From Paenibacillus sp. MAEPY2 (GTDB lineage Bacteria > Bacillota > Bacilli > Paenibacillales > Paenibacillaceae): a DNA stretch of 64,000 bases. The notes below the pieces were generated by a model. The model did no database searches. It saw only the letters and a list, made by a program, of their open reading frames with translations, and was not told where the DNA came from. Location of the stretch: NCBI RefSeq assembly GCF_000499205.1, contig NZ_AWUK01000021.1, positions 1 through 64,000 of the forward strand. The letters are read 5' to 3'. Of this stretch, positions 1 through 7,902 are shown piece by piece (position 1 is the first letter of the stretch; each line of letters begins with the position of its first letter). Position numbers and translations under genes: made by a program.

Positions 1-116
1 TTTATGCTTCGAAATCACACAACCCGAAGGCATGTACCGATTTCTCAGCGTCGATCTTGCAAGCAAGATCGTTACTCACTCGTTGTTCAGTTTTCAAAGA
101 TCAAACTTGATTTGTG
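1..116 (-). other. rRNA operon leader (5' transcribed spacer of an operon running left out of the window)
   Basis: Read on the minus strand, this stretch has a boxA-like element (CTTTGAAAACTG, within 89-103) typical of Bacillus-group rRNA leaders. It is followed by a perfect hairpin at 52-71 (arms CGATCTTGC/GCAAGATCG), possibly an RNase III or folding element. It lies downstream of two tandem promoters and next to ygxA, the neighbour of an rRNA operon in Bacillus subtilis. I infer that the 16S gene begins just beyond base 1; no mature rRNA sequence is visible inside the window. Confidence 0.7.
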
Positions 117-161
117 TTACTCTTTTTTCGTCTCAACCGCGTTTTCGGCGGCGACTTAAAT

Positions 162-191
162 AATGTAACACATTTCGTTCGTTTCCGTCAA
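162..191 (-). promoter_or_regulatory. rRNA operon promoter P2
   Basis: On the minus strand, TTGACG (186-191) and TACATT (162-167) are again 18 bases apart, with long A and T runs upstream. Tandem promoters with matching -10 boxes are typical of rRNA operons in Bacillota. Confidence 0.6.
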
Positions 192-292
192 GAACTTTTT
201 TTATTTTCTTTTTTTAAAGCTTTAGCTCTTCACGATTTCCTGTGCAGAATTTATCATTTGTTGACGATAAGCTCGTTTGAGGAACGAAATAT

Positions 293-322
293 AATGTATC
301 ATATTTCCTGAATAAGAGTCAA
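293..322 (-). promoter_or_regulatory. rRNA operon promoter P1
   Basis: On the minus strand, TTGACT (317-322) and TACATT (293-298) are separated by 18 bases. An A/T-rich stretch lies upstream, as expected of an UP element. This is the first of two near-identical promoters in front of the leader. Confidence 0.6.
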
Positions 323-349
323 CTTCTTTTTATAAATTATTAAACAAAC

Positions 350-371
350 AAAAAAGGAAGGTTTCCCCTCC
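350..371 (-). terminator. Terminator of ygxA
   Basis: The minus strand has a short stem GGAGGG/CCTTCC (one G-T pair) closed by a GAAA loop and followed by a run of T. It lies just past the ygxA stop and upstream of the rRNA promoters. Confidence 0.6.
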
Positions 372-409
372 TACGTTATTTACCATTTTGCGGCCGGCTT
401 TACGAGTAT

Positions 410-1291
410 TCACCCCTCAACCCAATAACGGATTTCCCGTCCATCTCCACCTATAAAGGATGGCCAACCTGCCGATTCTTTTACTATAGAACGAAATACC
501 AGCTTACGAAGAATGAGCGGCAGATCCTCCCGTACAAATCTCAACTGCGGATGATGGACAAGTTCATCCATACTCCACGGTTCCCTTCGACTTCCCAGCA
601 CACGCAGAAGCAATCTGGAGCAGTCGCTCATTTTGGACATCACTGAGAATTCACAAGCAAGCAGTACAAGCTCAACTCTCTGTTCCAGCGTCTCCGAACT
701 TACTGTAAGCTCCTGATATAGCTTCCACAAAGCACGATCCAAACTCTGCACATGTGTCCAGACAGCATGATCCGGGTAAATCCCCTGCTCAATGAGTACA
801 ATTCGCGCCCAGTTCCCCAGTGCTTCAAGCACATTGTAGTAGGCATCTACAACATGACCCTCTTGAATGTAACGTTTGGCTTCCACATACATTTTTAAAA
901 AACTGGCGAATTCATGAAGCAGCTTTTGCTCACGCAATTCGGTTCCAAAAGCAGATAGTTCCTCTCGCAAATCGCTCAAGGCGTTATCCGCTTCCCAGAT
1001 GATCTCCCCTTCAATCAGACACTGCATGATGTTATTGTTATCCCCCGTAATTACACTGCTCTGCAATTCATGACGACTGACATAGATCATTTGATAACGA
1101 ACATCACCATATTTGTAGTGTCCAACCTTGGATATCAACTGGTCGGTATTATGAACAACAAGTACGAGCAATTCAAAATCCTGGATTAGGGAGCCGTGGA
1201 ATCGCTCTCCCGGGTGGGAATAAGCGATAGCCCCAACTGCCCCTGTCTCTTCCGACTGTTCGGACAAAAAAGCAAGGTTCTTTAGTTCCAC
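410..1291 (-). CDS. ygxA: YgxA-like nucleotidyltransferase-fold protein
   Basis: A 293-residue protein of the YgxA family, whose exact role is not known. The family has a nucleotidyltransferase-like N-terminal half and a helical C-terminal half. Recognisable parts are the central WARIVLIEQG stretch and the helical segment that follows. I chose a GTG start at 1291: GGAGGG lies five bases upstream, and the resulting N-terminus (MELKNLAFLSEQ) lines up with my memory of the Bacillus protein. The frame is open further upstream to 1312, but without a ribosome binding site. The gene sits between ygzB and an rRNA operon, the same order as in Bacillus subtilis. Confidence 0.8.
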   Translation of the reverse strand: MELKNLAFLSEQSEETGAVGAIAYSHPGERFHGSLIQDFELLVLVVHNTDQLISKVGHYKYGDVRYQMIYVSRHELQSSVITGDNNNIMQCLIEGEIIWEADNALSDLREELSAFGTELREQKLLHEFASFLKMYVEAKRYIQEGHVVDAYYNVLEALGNWARIVLIEQGIYPDHAVWTHVQSLDRALWKLYQELTVSSETLEQRVELVLLACEFSVMSKMSDCSRLLLRVLGSRREPWSMDELVHHPQLRFVREDLPLILRKLVFRSIVKESAGWPSFIGGDGREIRYWVEG

Positions 1292-1413
1292 GATTCCCTC
1301 CATACAATTCATGGCAGATAAGCGCCAAGTCAGTTATAATGTAATTCTACATGCTGACTAAAGTTTCCTTCTTATCCAGGTCCGATACTACTCATACGAT
1401 AGGAGCATTTTTC

Positions 1414-1818
1414 ATGATTTTTAAATCAGCAAAAATTAATGCTTTTCGCACTTGGGGACTACTACTTACCATGCTAGGCATGGGCCTAATGGTACTGGGA
1501 ACTGCCGGAATTGTGTTCTGGGGACACGCGGGTAAAGTATTTGCCGCTGTGGGACTTGTGATTGGACTGATTGCCATGATGGCTAGTCTGGCCATTTATT
1601 TCTGGGCTGGTATGCTTTCCACAAGCGCTGTACAAGTGGACTGTCCGGAATGTGGCAAGTTAACCAAAATGCTCGGCAAGACGGATCGTTGTATGTTCTG
1701 TCACACCATCCTTACCCTGGACCCTAATCAGGCCAATATAACAAGTTCACAGCTGAAAGCGCATTCCACACCTCCATCCCCTTCCGACACAGATCATGGC
1801 ATGAGTTCCAACAGCTAG
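1414..1818 (+). CDS. ygzB: YgzB family membrane protein (UPF0295 / DUF2614)
   Basis: A 134-residue protein with two membrane segments (about residues 13-35 and 42-65). A cytoplasmic tail carries two Cys pairs (CPEC and CMFC), which could form a zinc site. This layout matches the YgzB family of unknown function. ATG 1414 is chosen because AGGAG lies eight bases upstream; the longer frame from 1351 lacks a binding site. It is transcribed away from ygxA and ends at a bidirectional terminator. In Bacillus subtilis the gene lies between perR and ygxA, as here, except that a glycosidase gene is inserted. Confidence 0.85.
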   Translation: MIFKSAKINAFRTWGLLLTMLGMGLMVLGTAGIVFWGHAGKVFAAVGLVIGLIAMMASLAIYFWAGMLSTSAVQVDCPECGKLTKMLGKTDRCMFCHTILTLDPNQANITSSQLKAHSTPPSPSDTDHGMSSNS

Positions 1819-1847
1819 ATGTTCTTTTCATCAAAGCCCAGAGACAG

Positions 1848-1883
1848 AAAAAAGGCCCGGTATCTTCACCGGACCTTTTTTTT
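1848..1883. terminator. Bidirectional terminator between ygzB and the GH18 gene
   Basis: Arms AAAGGCCCGGT and ACCGGACCTTT (one mismatch, a G-T pair on the minus strand) with a six-base loop. A run of A precedes and a run of T follows, so the hairpin can stop transcription from both sides. Confidence 0.75.
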
Positions 1884-1939
1884 GAATTCAGAAAGACTTT
1901 TAAAATAATTGATATAAGTTCAATACAGCTATTTCAGGT

Positions 1940-3670
1940 CTATTTCGAATACCCTGCCTGTTTGAGCGTCTCCCATGCGGATGCATCGGCAAAGCTTCGA
2001 TTCCATGCAGCTACGCCTCCCAATTTCAGCGAAGCAACCAAATCAACACGTGCCTGAAGCGAAACGGTATCCTCTAGCCAGATTTTCTTGGTGGCTCCAT
2101 CCTCGGAATATTCCACATAATTCTGTCCGCTTTGTTTATCTAAGACAGGTTTGAGTTTCTTTTCCTTGATCAGGTCTGCGATGGTACTCATGCCTACCGC
2201 TTTGGAAGACACTTTCACTTCTCCTTGATCATTGGCCTCTTCCGTCCAGATTCGAGTATATAGCGGTACAGCCATAATCAATTTGTTCGAGGGTACTTCA
2301 TCCTCCTCCAGGATCCGTCTCATAGAAGATTCGGTCCAAGGAAGCGAGGCAACCGAACCAGCCTTTGGACTTGCGGCCCAGTGCTCATCATATGCCATAA
2401 CGACAATATAATCGGCAAAAGAGCCTAACGAGCGACGATCCAGAAAAGCGGACCACATCTCACTGTTCGATTTCGGCGTCACATCAACCGAGAGCATCAA
2501 GCCATGTATACGCGCCATCGCCTTGATTTCGCGGACAAATTGAGTGATATTTGGTCCATCGTCTGTATAGACGTTCTCAAAATCAATGTTAATGCCGTCC
2601 AAATGATAAGTCTGTGCAAATTCCAGCATCTGCTCAATAATATGCGTACGTGTCTCATATGAGGCCACGGCTTCTTTCGTAATATCCGGGTCAAAACTGT
2701 TATCCATCAAGGCCCACACTTCCATACCGGAACGGTGAGCCCAGTTGACGTATGCTTTATCCCCTTTGCTTTTTACGTTGCCTTGTCCATCTGTAATATG
2801 GAACCAAGTGGGGCTGACGACGTTGACTCCTGGCATTTTGCCGATCGAAGCCACATCAGGCTGTCGATTGTATACGGCTTCCCAAACCAGGTTTACCGGT
2901 TTATTCTGCCACTTTTTCTCCGCTGCGGTCAGTGTGAATGGGGGCTTGTCCAGCTCCTTTTTCTCCGTAAGGGTGACATATTTATTAGCTACATAACCGG
3001 CATAACCATTATCCAACTGCACAAAGCTCTGGTCATCACCCGTTTGCCAAACTCTTACTCGTGCGTCCTGCTCCATATCGGCAATGATGGGAGAAGATGC
3101 TCCCCCACGCTTATACAAAGGAACCGTTTTGTCTGCCTTGGAAGACAAGGTATCAATCTCTGCATACTGAATGGTGTCGCCTCCACGCATCAATATCACA
3201 GCACCCGTTGTAGCATCTTCCTGTATAGCTAATCCGTATACTTCTTTGAGTGGTTTGAGCGGAATATAAGCTTCTCCCCCAACGACCTCCGGTTTAACCG
3301 TCATAGGATAATCTCGATGATTAAGTTCTGCCTTCGTACTACCTTCCTTCATATGAAGCACTCGCTGCGGTGTTGCAATAATGATATCTCCTGTGTCAGC
3401 TTCGTAACGTATTCCGGAATCAATCGCCTCTTGCAGCACCGATACAGGCAACTTAAGCTGATCTCCCGTTCCTGCAGCCTCGCCATCCATCAATTGTCCG
3501 TCCACAAAAATAGGTTGATTCATGCCAATCCAGTCGGGGTCTTCGTGACTCTGACTAAGCCAAACATTCGTTATTAGCCAATAAGCACCACCTGCAATAA
3601 CACAGGCAGCCAAAAATCCAGGCCAGAACGAGCGGCGCTTCTGACGTGTATATCTGCTTTTTCTACTCAA
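1940..3670 (-). CDS. Membrane-anchored glycoside hydrolase family 18 with stalk and SH3 domains
   Basis: A 576-residue protein. Residues about 15-37 form an uncleaved membrane anchor. About 50-165 resemble the copper-amine-oxidase N-terminal stalk domain common in Paenibacillus envelope proteins, and 180-235 resemble a bacterial SH3 domain. The C-terminal part is a GH18 barrel with the DGINIDFE motif; the last Glu (about residue 365) would be the catalytic acid. Likely substrates are peptidoglycan or chitin-like glycans, as in spore and wall hydrolases of the YaaH/SleL type; which one cannot be told. The start is a TTG at 3670 with GGAGGT seven bases upstream. The longer frame to 3691 would place that binding site inside the gene. 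Confidence 0.85.
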   Translation of the reverse strand: MSRKSRYTRQKRRSFWPGFLAACVIAGGAYWLITNVWLSQSHEDPDWIGMNQPIFVDGQLMDGEAAGTGDQLKLPVSVLQEAIDSGIRYEADTGDIIIATPQRVLHMKEGSTKAELNHRDYPMTVKPEVVGGEAYIPLKPLKEVYGLAIQEDATTGAVILMRGGDTIQYAEIDTLSSKADKTVPLYKRGGASSPIIADMEQDARVRVWQTGDDQSFVQLDNGYAGYVANKYVTLTEKKELDKPPFTLTAAEKKWQNKPVNLVWEAVYNRQPDVASIGKMPGVNVVSPTWFHITDGQGNVKSKGDKAYVNWAHRSGMEVWALMDNSFDPDITKEAVASYETRTHIIEQMLEFAQTYHLDGINIDFENVYTDDGPNITQFVREIKAMARIHGLMLSVDVTPKSNSEMWSAFLDRRSLGSFADYIVVMAYDEHWAASPKAGSVASLPWTESSMRRILEEDEVPSNKLIMAVPLYTRIWTEEANDQGEVKVSSKAVGMSTIADLIKEKKLKPVLDKQSGQNYVEYSEDGATKKIWLEDTVSLQARVDLVASLKLGGVAAWNRSFADASAWETLKQAGYSK

Positions 3671-3752
3671 ACCTCTACCTCCGTTAATCAATCATGCTGA
3701 ATCATAAAATATCTAACCTGCTGAGAGCTATATACCTTCTATCGTCCTAAAA

Positions 3753-3791
3753 ACAAAAAACGTGAAGAATCCAAACTGAATTCTGCACGTT
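3753..3791 (-). terminator. Terminator of perR
   Basis: On the minus strand an interrupted stem (ACGTG..GAAT / ATTC..CACGT) is followed by six T. It lies 20 bases after the perR stop. Confidence 0.65.
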
Positions 3792-3811
3792 AATATTGTA
3801 ATTCAACTCTC

Positions 3812-4234
3812 TTAATCCCTGCAACTTTTACAAACACCATATACTTCCAGTCGGTGACCATGTACTTCAAATCCTGTACTTGACTCCGCCTGAAGCTCTA
3901 CGCTTTTTAGCGAAGGATAACTAAAGTCTTCAATCTTGCCGCATTTATCACAGATAACATGGTAATGATCCGTCACATTGGCATCGAAGCGACTTGAGTT
4001 ATCTCCGTATGTCAACTCCCGGACCATGCCCGCTTCCAGAAACATCTTCAAATTGTTATATACAGTCGCCACGCTCATACTGGGAAACTGGGGTTCAAGC
4101 GCACGGTAAATTTCATCGGCTGTCGGATGCCCCATGGATTCCATCAGATAATTCAATATGGCATGACGCTGGGGTGTAATACGGACACCGGTCGTTTTCA
4201 GATGCTCCAACGCATGTTGGACACGTGTTGCCAT
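3812..4234 (-). CDS. perR: Peroxide-responsive repressor PerR
   Basis: A 140-residue Fur-family repressor. It has the winged helix ([22 protein letters not shown]) and a dimer domain with two CxxC zinc pairs (CDKC and CKSC). The residues that bind the regulatory Fe/Mn ion in PerR are present: the His of GHPTADE, the Asp of SRFD, and the HYH pair before the first CxxC. In the family, metal-catalysed oxidation of His releases the DNA. ATG 4234 has an AAGGCGGTGG binding site and matches the Bacillus N-terminus (MAxxxxxALExLKxTG); an earlier ATG at 4258 lacks one. The promoter overlaps a Per-box-like element, so autoregulation is likely. Confidence 0.92.
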   Translation of the reverse strand: MATRVQHALEHLKTTGVRITPQRHAILNYLMESMGHPTADEIYRALEPQFPSMSVATVYNNLKMFLEAGMVRELTYGDNSSRFDANVTDHYHVICDKCGKIEDFSYPSLKSVELQAESSTGFEVHGHRLEVYGVCKSCRD

Positions 4235-4362
4235 AAAACCCACCGCCTTACCTTTCATTACTCTGTAGAGACAAAAGCATTATCATGTAGTCTCTTCTTT
4301 CAGAGTTGATCCTCGGCTGGAACAGCAGCATTACATTTCCCCTGCCGTGTAACCTTGCCAGT

Positions 4363-4400
4363 TTATATTTATTGTACGGCGATTGCAAGTTTATTGTCAA
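4363..4400 (-). promoter_or_regulatory. perR promoter overlapped by a Per box
   Basis: On the minus strand TTGACA (4395-4400), an 18-base spacer and TACAAT (4371-4376) form a SigA promoter. The 15 bases at 4363-4377 match the Per-box consensus TTATAATNATTATAA at about 12 positions and cover the -10 box. Binding of PerR there would block its own promoter. Confidence 0.65.
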
Positions 4401-4408
4401 CGCGCCAG

Positions 4409-5806
4409 TCAGGGAACTTCAGACGTTTCGTCTTGGGAATTCTGTCCGTCTTCGGTCATTTGTTCCAAGTTATCATCCGTATTTTCCGAATCCAGTGTAT
4501 TCGTCCCAACAGGAGGCACTGCAGGATTACGATCAATAGTGAGGTCGCTGTTCCCCTCAACTTTAACCGTATACTCTCCTTCACCAAGCTGGCCTTCAAT
4601 CGTTTTATTCTTCACGGTAAACGGCAGATCCGTTTGCAAATCTCCATAACTGCTGGAACCACTAAGGCTATAATCCCCACGCTCCGGAAGCAGAATGTTA
4701 ATCGCACCTACAGCGCTATAAATGTCCCAGTCACCGCCTACTTTGGCGGATACAATGCTTATGCTTCCATTGAGGGACTGAGCTTTGACCGCCAAACTTG
4801 CGCCGTCTACATTAATACTTCCGTTTCTGGTATCCGCTGTGATCTCTCCAACCGAGTCGGTGATGCTAATACTTCCGACTTGTGTAGTCAGATTCACATT
4901 TCCAGAAATTCCACGGGCCTTCATATCCCCTCGATTACTGTTCAAGTCCACATTTCCGAACGCATTTGCCACAATGACATCACCATTCAGTGTTTTACCC
5001 GAAATATCACCTACGGCATTCGTAATTCGTATACGTCCATTCCCTGTCTCAGCAAAAATGGTACTAATGGCTTCCGGACGATTCAGTAATATGGCTCCAT
5101 TAGACGTTCGAATATCGAGATTGAAACGACGATCATCCGGGATCGTTATGGTAATATTCATTCGTGGTTGTGTTTTCTCGTTTTCTCCGTACGTTTTGCC
5201 TGTCGTCTTGATATGAATTACTTTTGTCCCGTCCGTCTCAACAAAGGAAGCGTCTGCCACAGCTTTGGCCTGTACTTCGGTTGTCTGATCCACCCAAACT
5301 ACCGTGCGTACTTCAATCTCTTCCGTGTCCCCTCGCTGTACCGAGATATCCCCGTTCACTCCCTCAACAATAATGTCCGAAGTATCCATACCAACAGGCA
5401 CCCGAATCGTACCCTTATCTTCCATGTACCCTGCAGCCTGGCTATAATCCATAGATGCCGCCCCCAGATTAAGACTCACCCTGTTCCACAAATGCATGTA
5501 ATGATCCTGCTCTGTAACGATAAATACAGAGGCTGTCAGGAGAAGGGAAGTCAGGATACCTTTCGCATCGGGTCTGAAGCGCATTTTAATTTTGTCACCT
5601 TGATCTGAAGCTAAATTCCCTCTTCTGCGTGTTACTAAGAACAACAGTATGTATTCCACACCCAATACTACGAGCAAGAGGGGCCACCAGTCGACCATTT
5701 CATATACATAGTCCGTTCCCCACCGTTTATCCAAAATCAACAGCACACCGACAGCTATGATTAAAGCGGCAGCCGTATAGCGGCCGACCCGGATTTTACG
5801 GTTCAT
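4409..5806 (-). CDS. DUF4097 beta-repeat protein with N-terminal membrane segments
   Basis: A 465-residue envelope protein. The first 110 residues contain three hydrophobic segments (about 10-25, 40-60, 85-100), like LiaI/LiaF-type membrane domains. Residues about 115-415 are a run of short beta repeats with recurring NG-S-I and D-I-S-G motifs, typical of DUF4097 (a predicted beta-helix). The tail is acidic and disordered. The molecular role is unknown; related proteins sit with cell-envelope stress regulators. It lies 26 bases after the upstream membrane gene and is probably co-transcribed with it. Confidence 0.75.
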   Translation of the reverse strand: MNRKIRVGRYTAAALIIAVGVLLILDKRWGTDYVYEMVDWWPLLLVVLGVEYILLFLVTRRRGNLASDQGDKIKMRFRPDAKGILTSLLLTASVFIVTEQDHYMHLWNRVSLNLGAASMDYSQAAGYMEDKGTIRVPVGMDTSDIIVEGVNGDISVQRGDTEEIEVRTVVWVDQTTEVQAKAVADASFVETDGTKVIHIKTTGKTYGENEKTQPRMNITITIPDDRRFNLDIRTSNGAILLNRPEAISTIFAETGNGRIRITNAVGDISGKTLNGDVIVANAFGNVDLNSNRGDMKARGISGNVNLTTQVGSISITDSVGEITADTRNGSINVDGASLAVKAQSLNGSISIVSAKVGGDWDIYSAVGAINILLPERGDYSLSGSSSYGDLQTDLPFTVKNKTIEGQLGEGEYTVKVEGNSDLTIDRNPAVPPVGTNTLDSENTDDNLEQMTEDGQNSQDETSEVP

Positions 5807-5832
5807 GGCTATCCCTCCTTGAATAGTTCACA

Positions 5833-6426
5833 CTAGATTTTCTTCTTGCGTAGCATGACCCAGATTTCTCGTCCAAAAAGGATAAGTCCTCCTGCGATCA
5901 TCAGAACAGCAAAAGTGTATCCGCCATACACAGCGATTAGTTCTTTAAACCAACGCGGTTTGCGAAAGAACAAAACCAACAGCGATCCTCCTACAATAAG
6001 AAGCAGCCCAAACGAAATGCCTCTTTCCCACACCATCATAGCTTCCCCTGCAGAACGTTCATTAGGGATCGGCTTGTCCGAGCTATTGTGAGTAATCGCT
6101 CTTCTTCTGCGCATCATCACCCAGTCCGCAGATTGTAATACGTCGAATACATTGTAAAAGTAAATTACCGGAATAAACAATGCCAGCAGGATAAGCAATG
6201 GTACATTGATCTGTATTCCAATAGATGAGAAGTACAAGAGTGCTGACAGGTCCAGAAGCACAAGCATCATGAAAGTCAGACCTCTCATATATAGTCGGAG
6301 ATAGATATGGCCCAGACCGGGAATAACCGCACTTAGCAACCCGGCAATAAACTTGTGAGTCCGATTTCGGACAGGTTTTCCTCGCGTTCCGCTGGAATGA
6401 ATGTTCGACTGACGTTTCCGATTCAT
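5833..6426 (-). CDS. Multi-pass membrane protein of unknown function
   Basis: A 197-residue protein with a basic N-terminus and about five membrane segments. The first (AGLLSAVIPGLGHIYL) resembles the TM2/DUF5683-type opening P-G-L-G-x-x-Y. ATG 6426 has AAAGGAG seven bases upstream, so I reject the longer frame from 6471. It is the first gene of a two-gene operon with the DUF4097 protein. I cannot assign a function. Confidence 0.75.
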   Translation of the reverse strand: MNRKRQSNIHSSGTRGKPVRNRTHKFIAGLLSAVIPGLGHIYLRLYMRGLTFMMLVLLDLSALLYFSSIGIQINVPLLILLALFIPVIYFYNVFDVLQSADWVMMRRRRAITHNSSDKPIPNERSAGEAMMVWERGISFGLLLIVGGSLLVLFFRKPRWFKELIAVYGGYTFAVLMIAGGLILFGREIWVMLRKKKI

Positions 6427-6482
6427 AAACGACTCCTTTCTTCCGGGCTGATGTTCCCGCTCTTCATGCATTTGGTTAGATA

Positions 6483-6508
6483 GTACCCTAAAGAGCCGGG
6501 AGAGTAAC
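6483..6508 (-). promoter_or_regulatory. Weak SigB-like promoter candidate before the DUF4097 operon
   Basis: GTTACT (6503-6508), 14 bases, then GGGTAC (6483-6488) on the minus strand. The -10 and spacing fit the SigB-type sites elsewhere in this window, but the -35 is poor. Confidence 0.3.
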
Positions 6509-6530
6509 TGGAAGAAATATGGTTATGAGC

Positions 6531-6565
6531 AAAAACCCTCCGGCACTAAAGGCTTCAGAGGGTTT
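6531..6565 (-). terminator. Terminator of the MgtC-like gene
   Basis: Stem AAACCCTC/GAGGGTTT with an imperfect inner part and five T at its 3' side on the minus strand, just after the stop at 6573. Confidence 0.75.
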
Positions 6566-6572
6566 AATTCAT

Positions 6573-7283
6573 TTATTCGACCGACACCTTCGTTACATGT
6601 TCCCACTGTCTTAATTTGGATACAAGCTGTACTGCACTGAACTCATGTGGCATGTAAACATGCAGCACAATTTCAATTTTGCGTTCAACCGATATCATTT
6701 CTGCATAAGCCAAATCCTGCTCATTAACCGTTATTTTACGGATTTTGATCTTCTCCTGCTCCAGAAATGAAGATACCTGTTCCAGAAAGCCGGGCTCAGA
6801 CAAGGTATGAAGCGTAACGACATGCAGTTTGTTTCCCCGTATATACCTCAGCTCCAACTTATTGAAAACCCAGAGGTTAAGCAATACCAAGACTGTTGAC
6901 ACGATGGAAGCAAAAAAGAATCCCGCACCTGTTGCCAGTCCGATGGCTGCCACCACCCAAATGGAAGCTGCCGTTGTCAGTCCGGTAATCGACTTTCCGG
7001 TAAAAAGAATCGTGCCCGCTCCGAGAAACCCAACGCCAGTAATAACGGCTGTCGCCAAACGGGCCGGATCAATCCTAACATTTAATTCATTGGCAAAATC
7101 TTTAAAACCATAAACAGATAACATCATAATGAGTGCAGATCCAAGACATACCAGAATGTGGGTACGCAAACCGGCAGCATGATTGGAACGTTCCCGCTCC
7201 AGGCCTACAAGCCCCCCAAGCAGCATAGCCAGTAATAATCGCAATAAAATGTGCCACTCATCTATCAACCAGGGATTGCCCAA
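6573..7283 (-). CDS. MgtC/SapB family membrane protein
   Basis: A 236-residue protein. Four or five membrane segments carry the family motif GGLVGLERER and the TAVITGVGFLGAGTI helix. A soluble C-terminal ACT-like domain follows (about residues 150-236). MgtC-type proteins are tied to Mg2+ limitation and membrane potential or ATP-synthase control, but the biochemical role of Bacillota members is uncertain. The start is a TTG at 7283 with a GGAGGAGG site ten bases upstream; it leaves the expected short lead before the first motif. Confidence 0.85.
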   Translation of the reverse strand: MGNPWLIDEWHILLRLLLAMLLGGLVGLERERSNHAAGLRTHILVCLGSALIMMLSVYGFKDFANELNVRIDPARLATAVITGVGFLGAGTILFTGKSITGLTTAASIWVVAAIGLATGAGFFFASIVSTVLVLLNLWVFNKLELRYIRGNKLHVVTLHTLSEPGFLEQVSSFLEQEKIKIRKITVNEQDLAYAEMISVERKIEIVLHVYMPHEFSAVQLVSKLRQWEHVTKVSVE

Positions 7284-7316
7284 AACCGGTATTCCTCCTC
7301 CACGTTGTTTACATCA

Positions 7317-7781
7317 TTAATCTTTATTCTTATGAAATGTCGTTAATTCCACTCCCGGTGCAATCTGTACAACTTCCACGGGTTTGAAACCGAATTTGGT
7401 ATACAATTGGACGGCTGGTTGATTCAACGTTCCTGTAGAAACGATATAACGCGGAAGATTCGAATGCTGTTCAAACACATACGTCATCAAAGCAGCAGCA
7501 ATTCCTTTACGAAAATGTTCAGGGTGCACCATCATTCGTGTAATCGTCAATGTATTGATCTCTTCCTCATCCACTGCAACCGCACCAATCAATTCGCCAT
7601 CCGTGTCCAGATAGCCATAAAAAGTCTCTCCACAATTCTGCAGTGTCTCCATCGTATCCATTAAAGGCGGAATTTCCTGAAATCCGATGATTTCCGCTTC
7701 AAGCCGATAAGACACATGCTGTAACCGCCACAACTGACCTACCATCTCCACATCGTTCAAAGACAACGATTGAATCTTCAT
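7317..7781 (-). CDS. GNAT family N-acetyltransferase
   Basis: A 154-residue GNAT protein. Motif A is visible as MMVHPEHFRKGIAAALM (acetyl-CoA loop R-x-x-G-x-A), and motif B as NQPAVQLYTKFGFKPVE. The substrate is unknown. I chose ATG 7781 (upstream GAGGAAGG and AGGAG); the ORF is open to 7808. Only 33 bases separate its stop from the MgtC-like start, so the two may share a transcript. Confidence 0.8.
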   Translation of the reverse strand: MKIQSLSLNDVEMVGQLWRLQHVSYRLEAEIIGFQEIPPLMDTMETLQNCGETFYGYLDTDGELIGAVAVDEEEINTLTITRMMVHPEHFRKGIAAALMTYVFEQHSNLPRYIVSTGTLNQPAVQLYTKFGFKPVEVVQIAPGVELTTFHKNKD

Positions 7782-7847
7782 ACCTTCCTCATCTCCTTTG
7801 TACATCACTGAATCCAGGACAACGAAATCAAACCTGTACCCCTAACA

Positions 7848-7882
7848 CAAAAAGAGGCTGTCACAGGGACGAGCCTCTTTCT
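7848..7882 (-). terminator. Terminator of the gatCAB operon
   Basis: Stem AAAGAGGCT/AGCCTCTTT with an 11-base loop and five T following on the minus strand, 20 bases after the gatB stop. Confidence 0.8.
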
Positions 7883-7902
7883 GTCCGGCCTCACCGGATG
7901 GA

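Noticed and set aside
114..311. 65-residue plus-strand frame in the rRNA promoter region
   Set aside because: It covers the two minus-strand rRNA promoters, is Phe-rich from A/T runs, and has no ribosome binding site.
4355..5216. Long plus-strand frames opposite the DUF4097 gene
   Set aside because: Composition is the mirror of the beta-repeat gene, and no start site or known motif is present.
6573..7283. Mg2+-sensing riboswitch before the MgtC-like gene
   Set aside because: The upstream acetyltransferase gene ends 33 bases before the start, leaving no room for an M-box leader.
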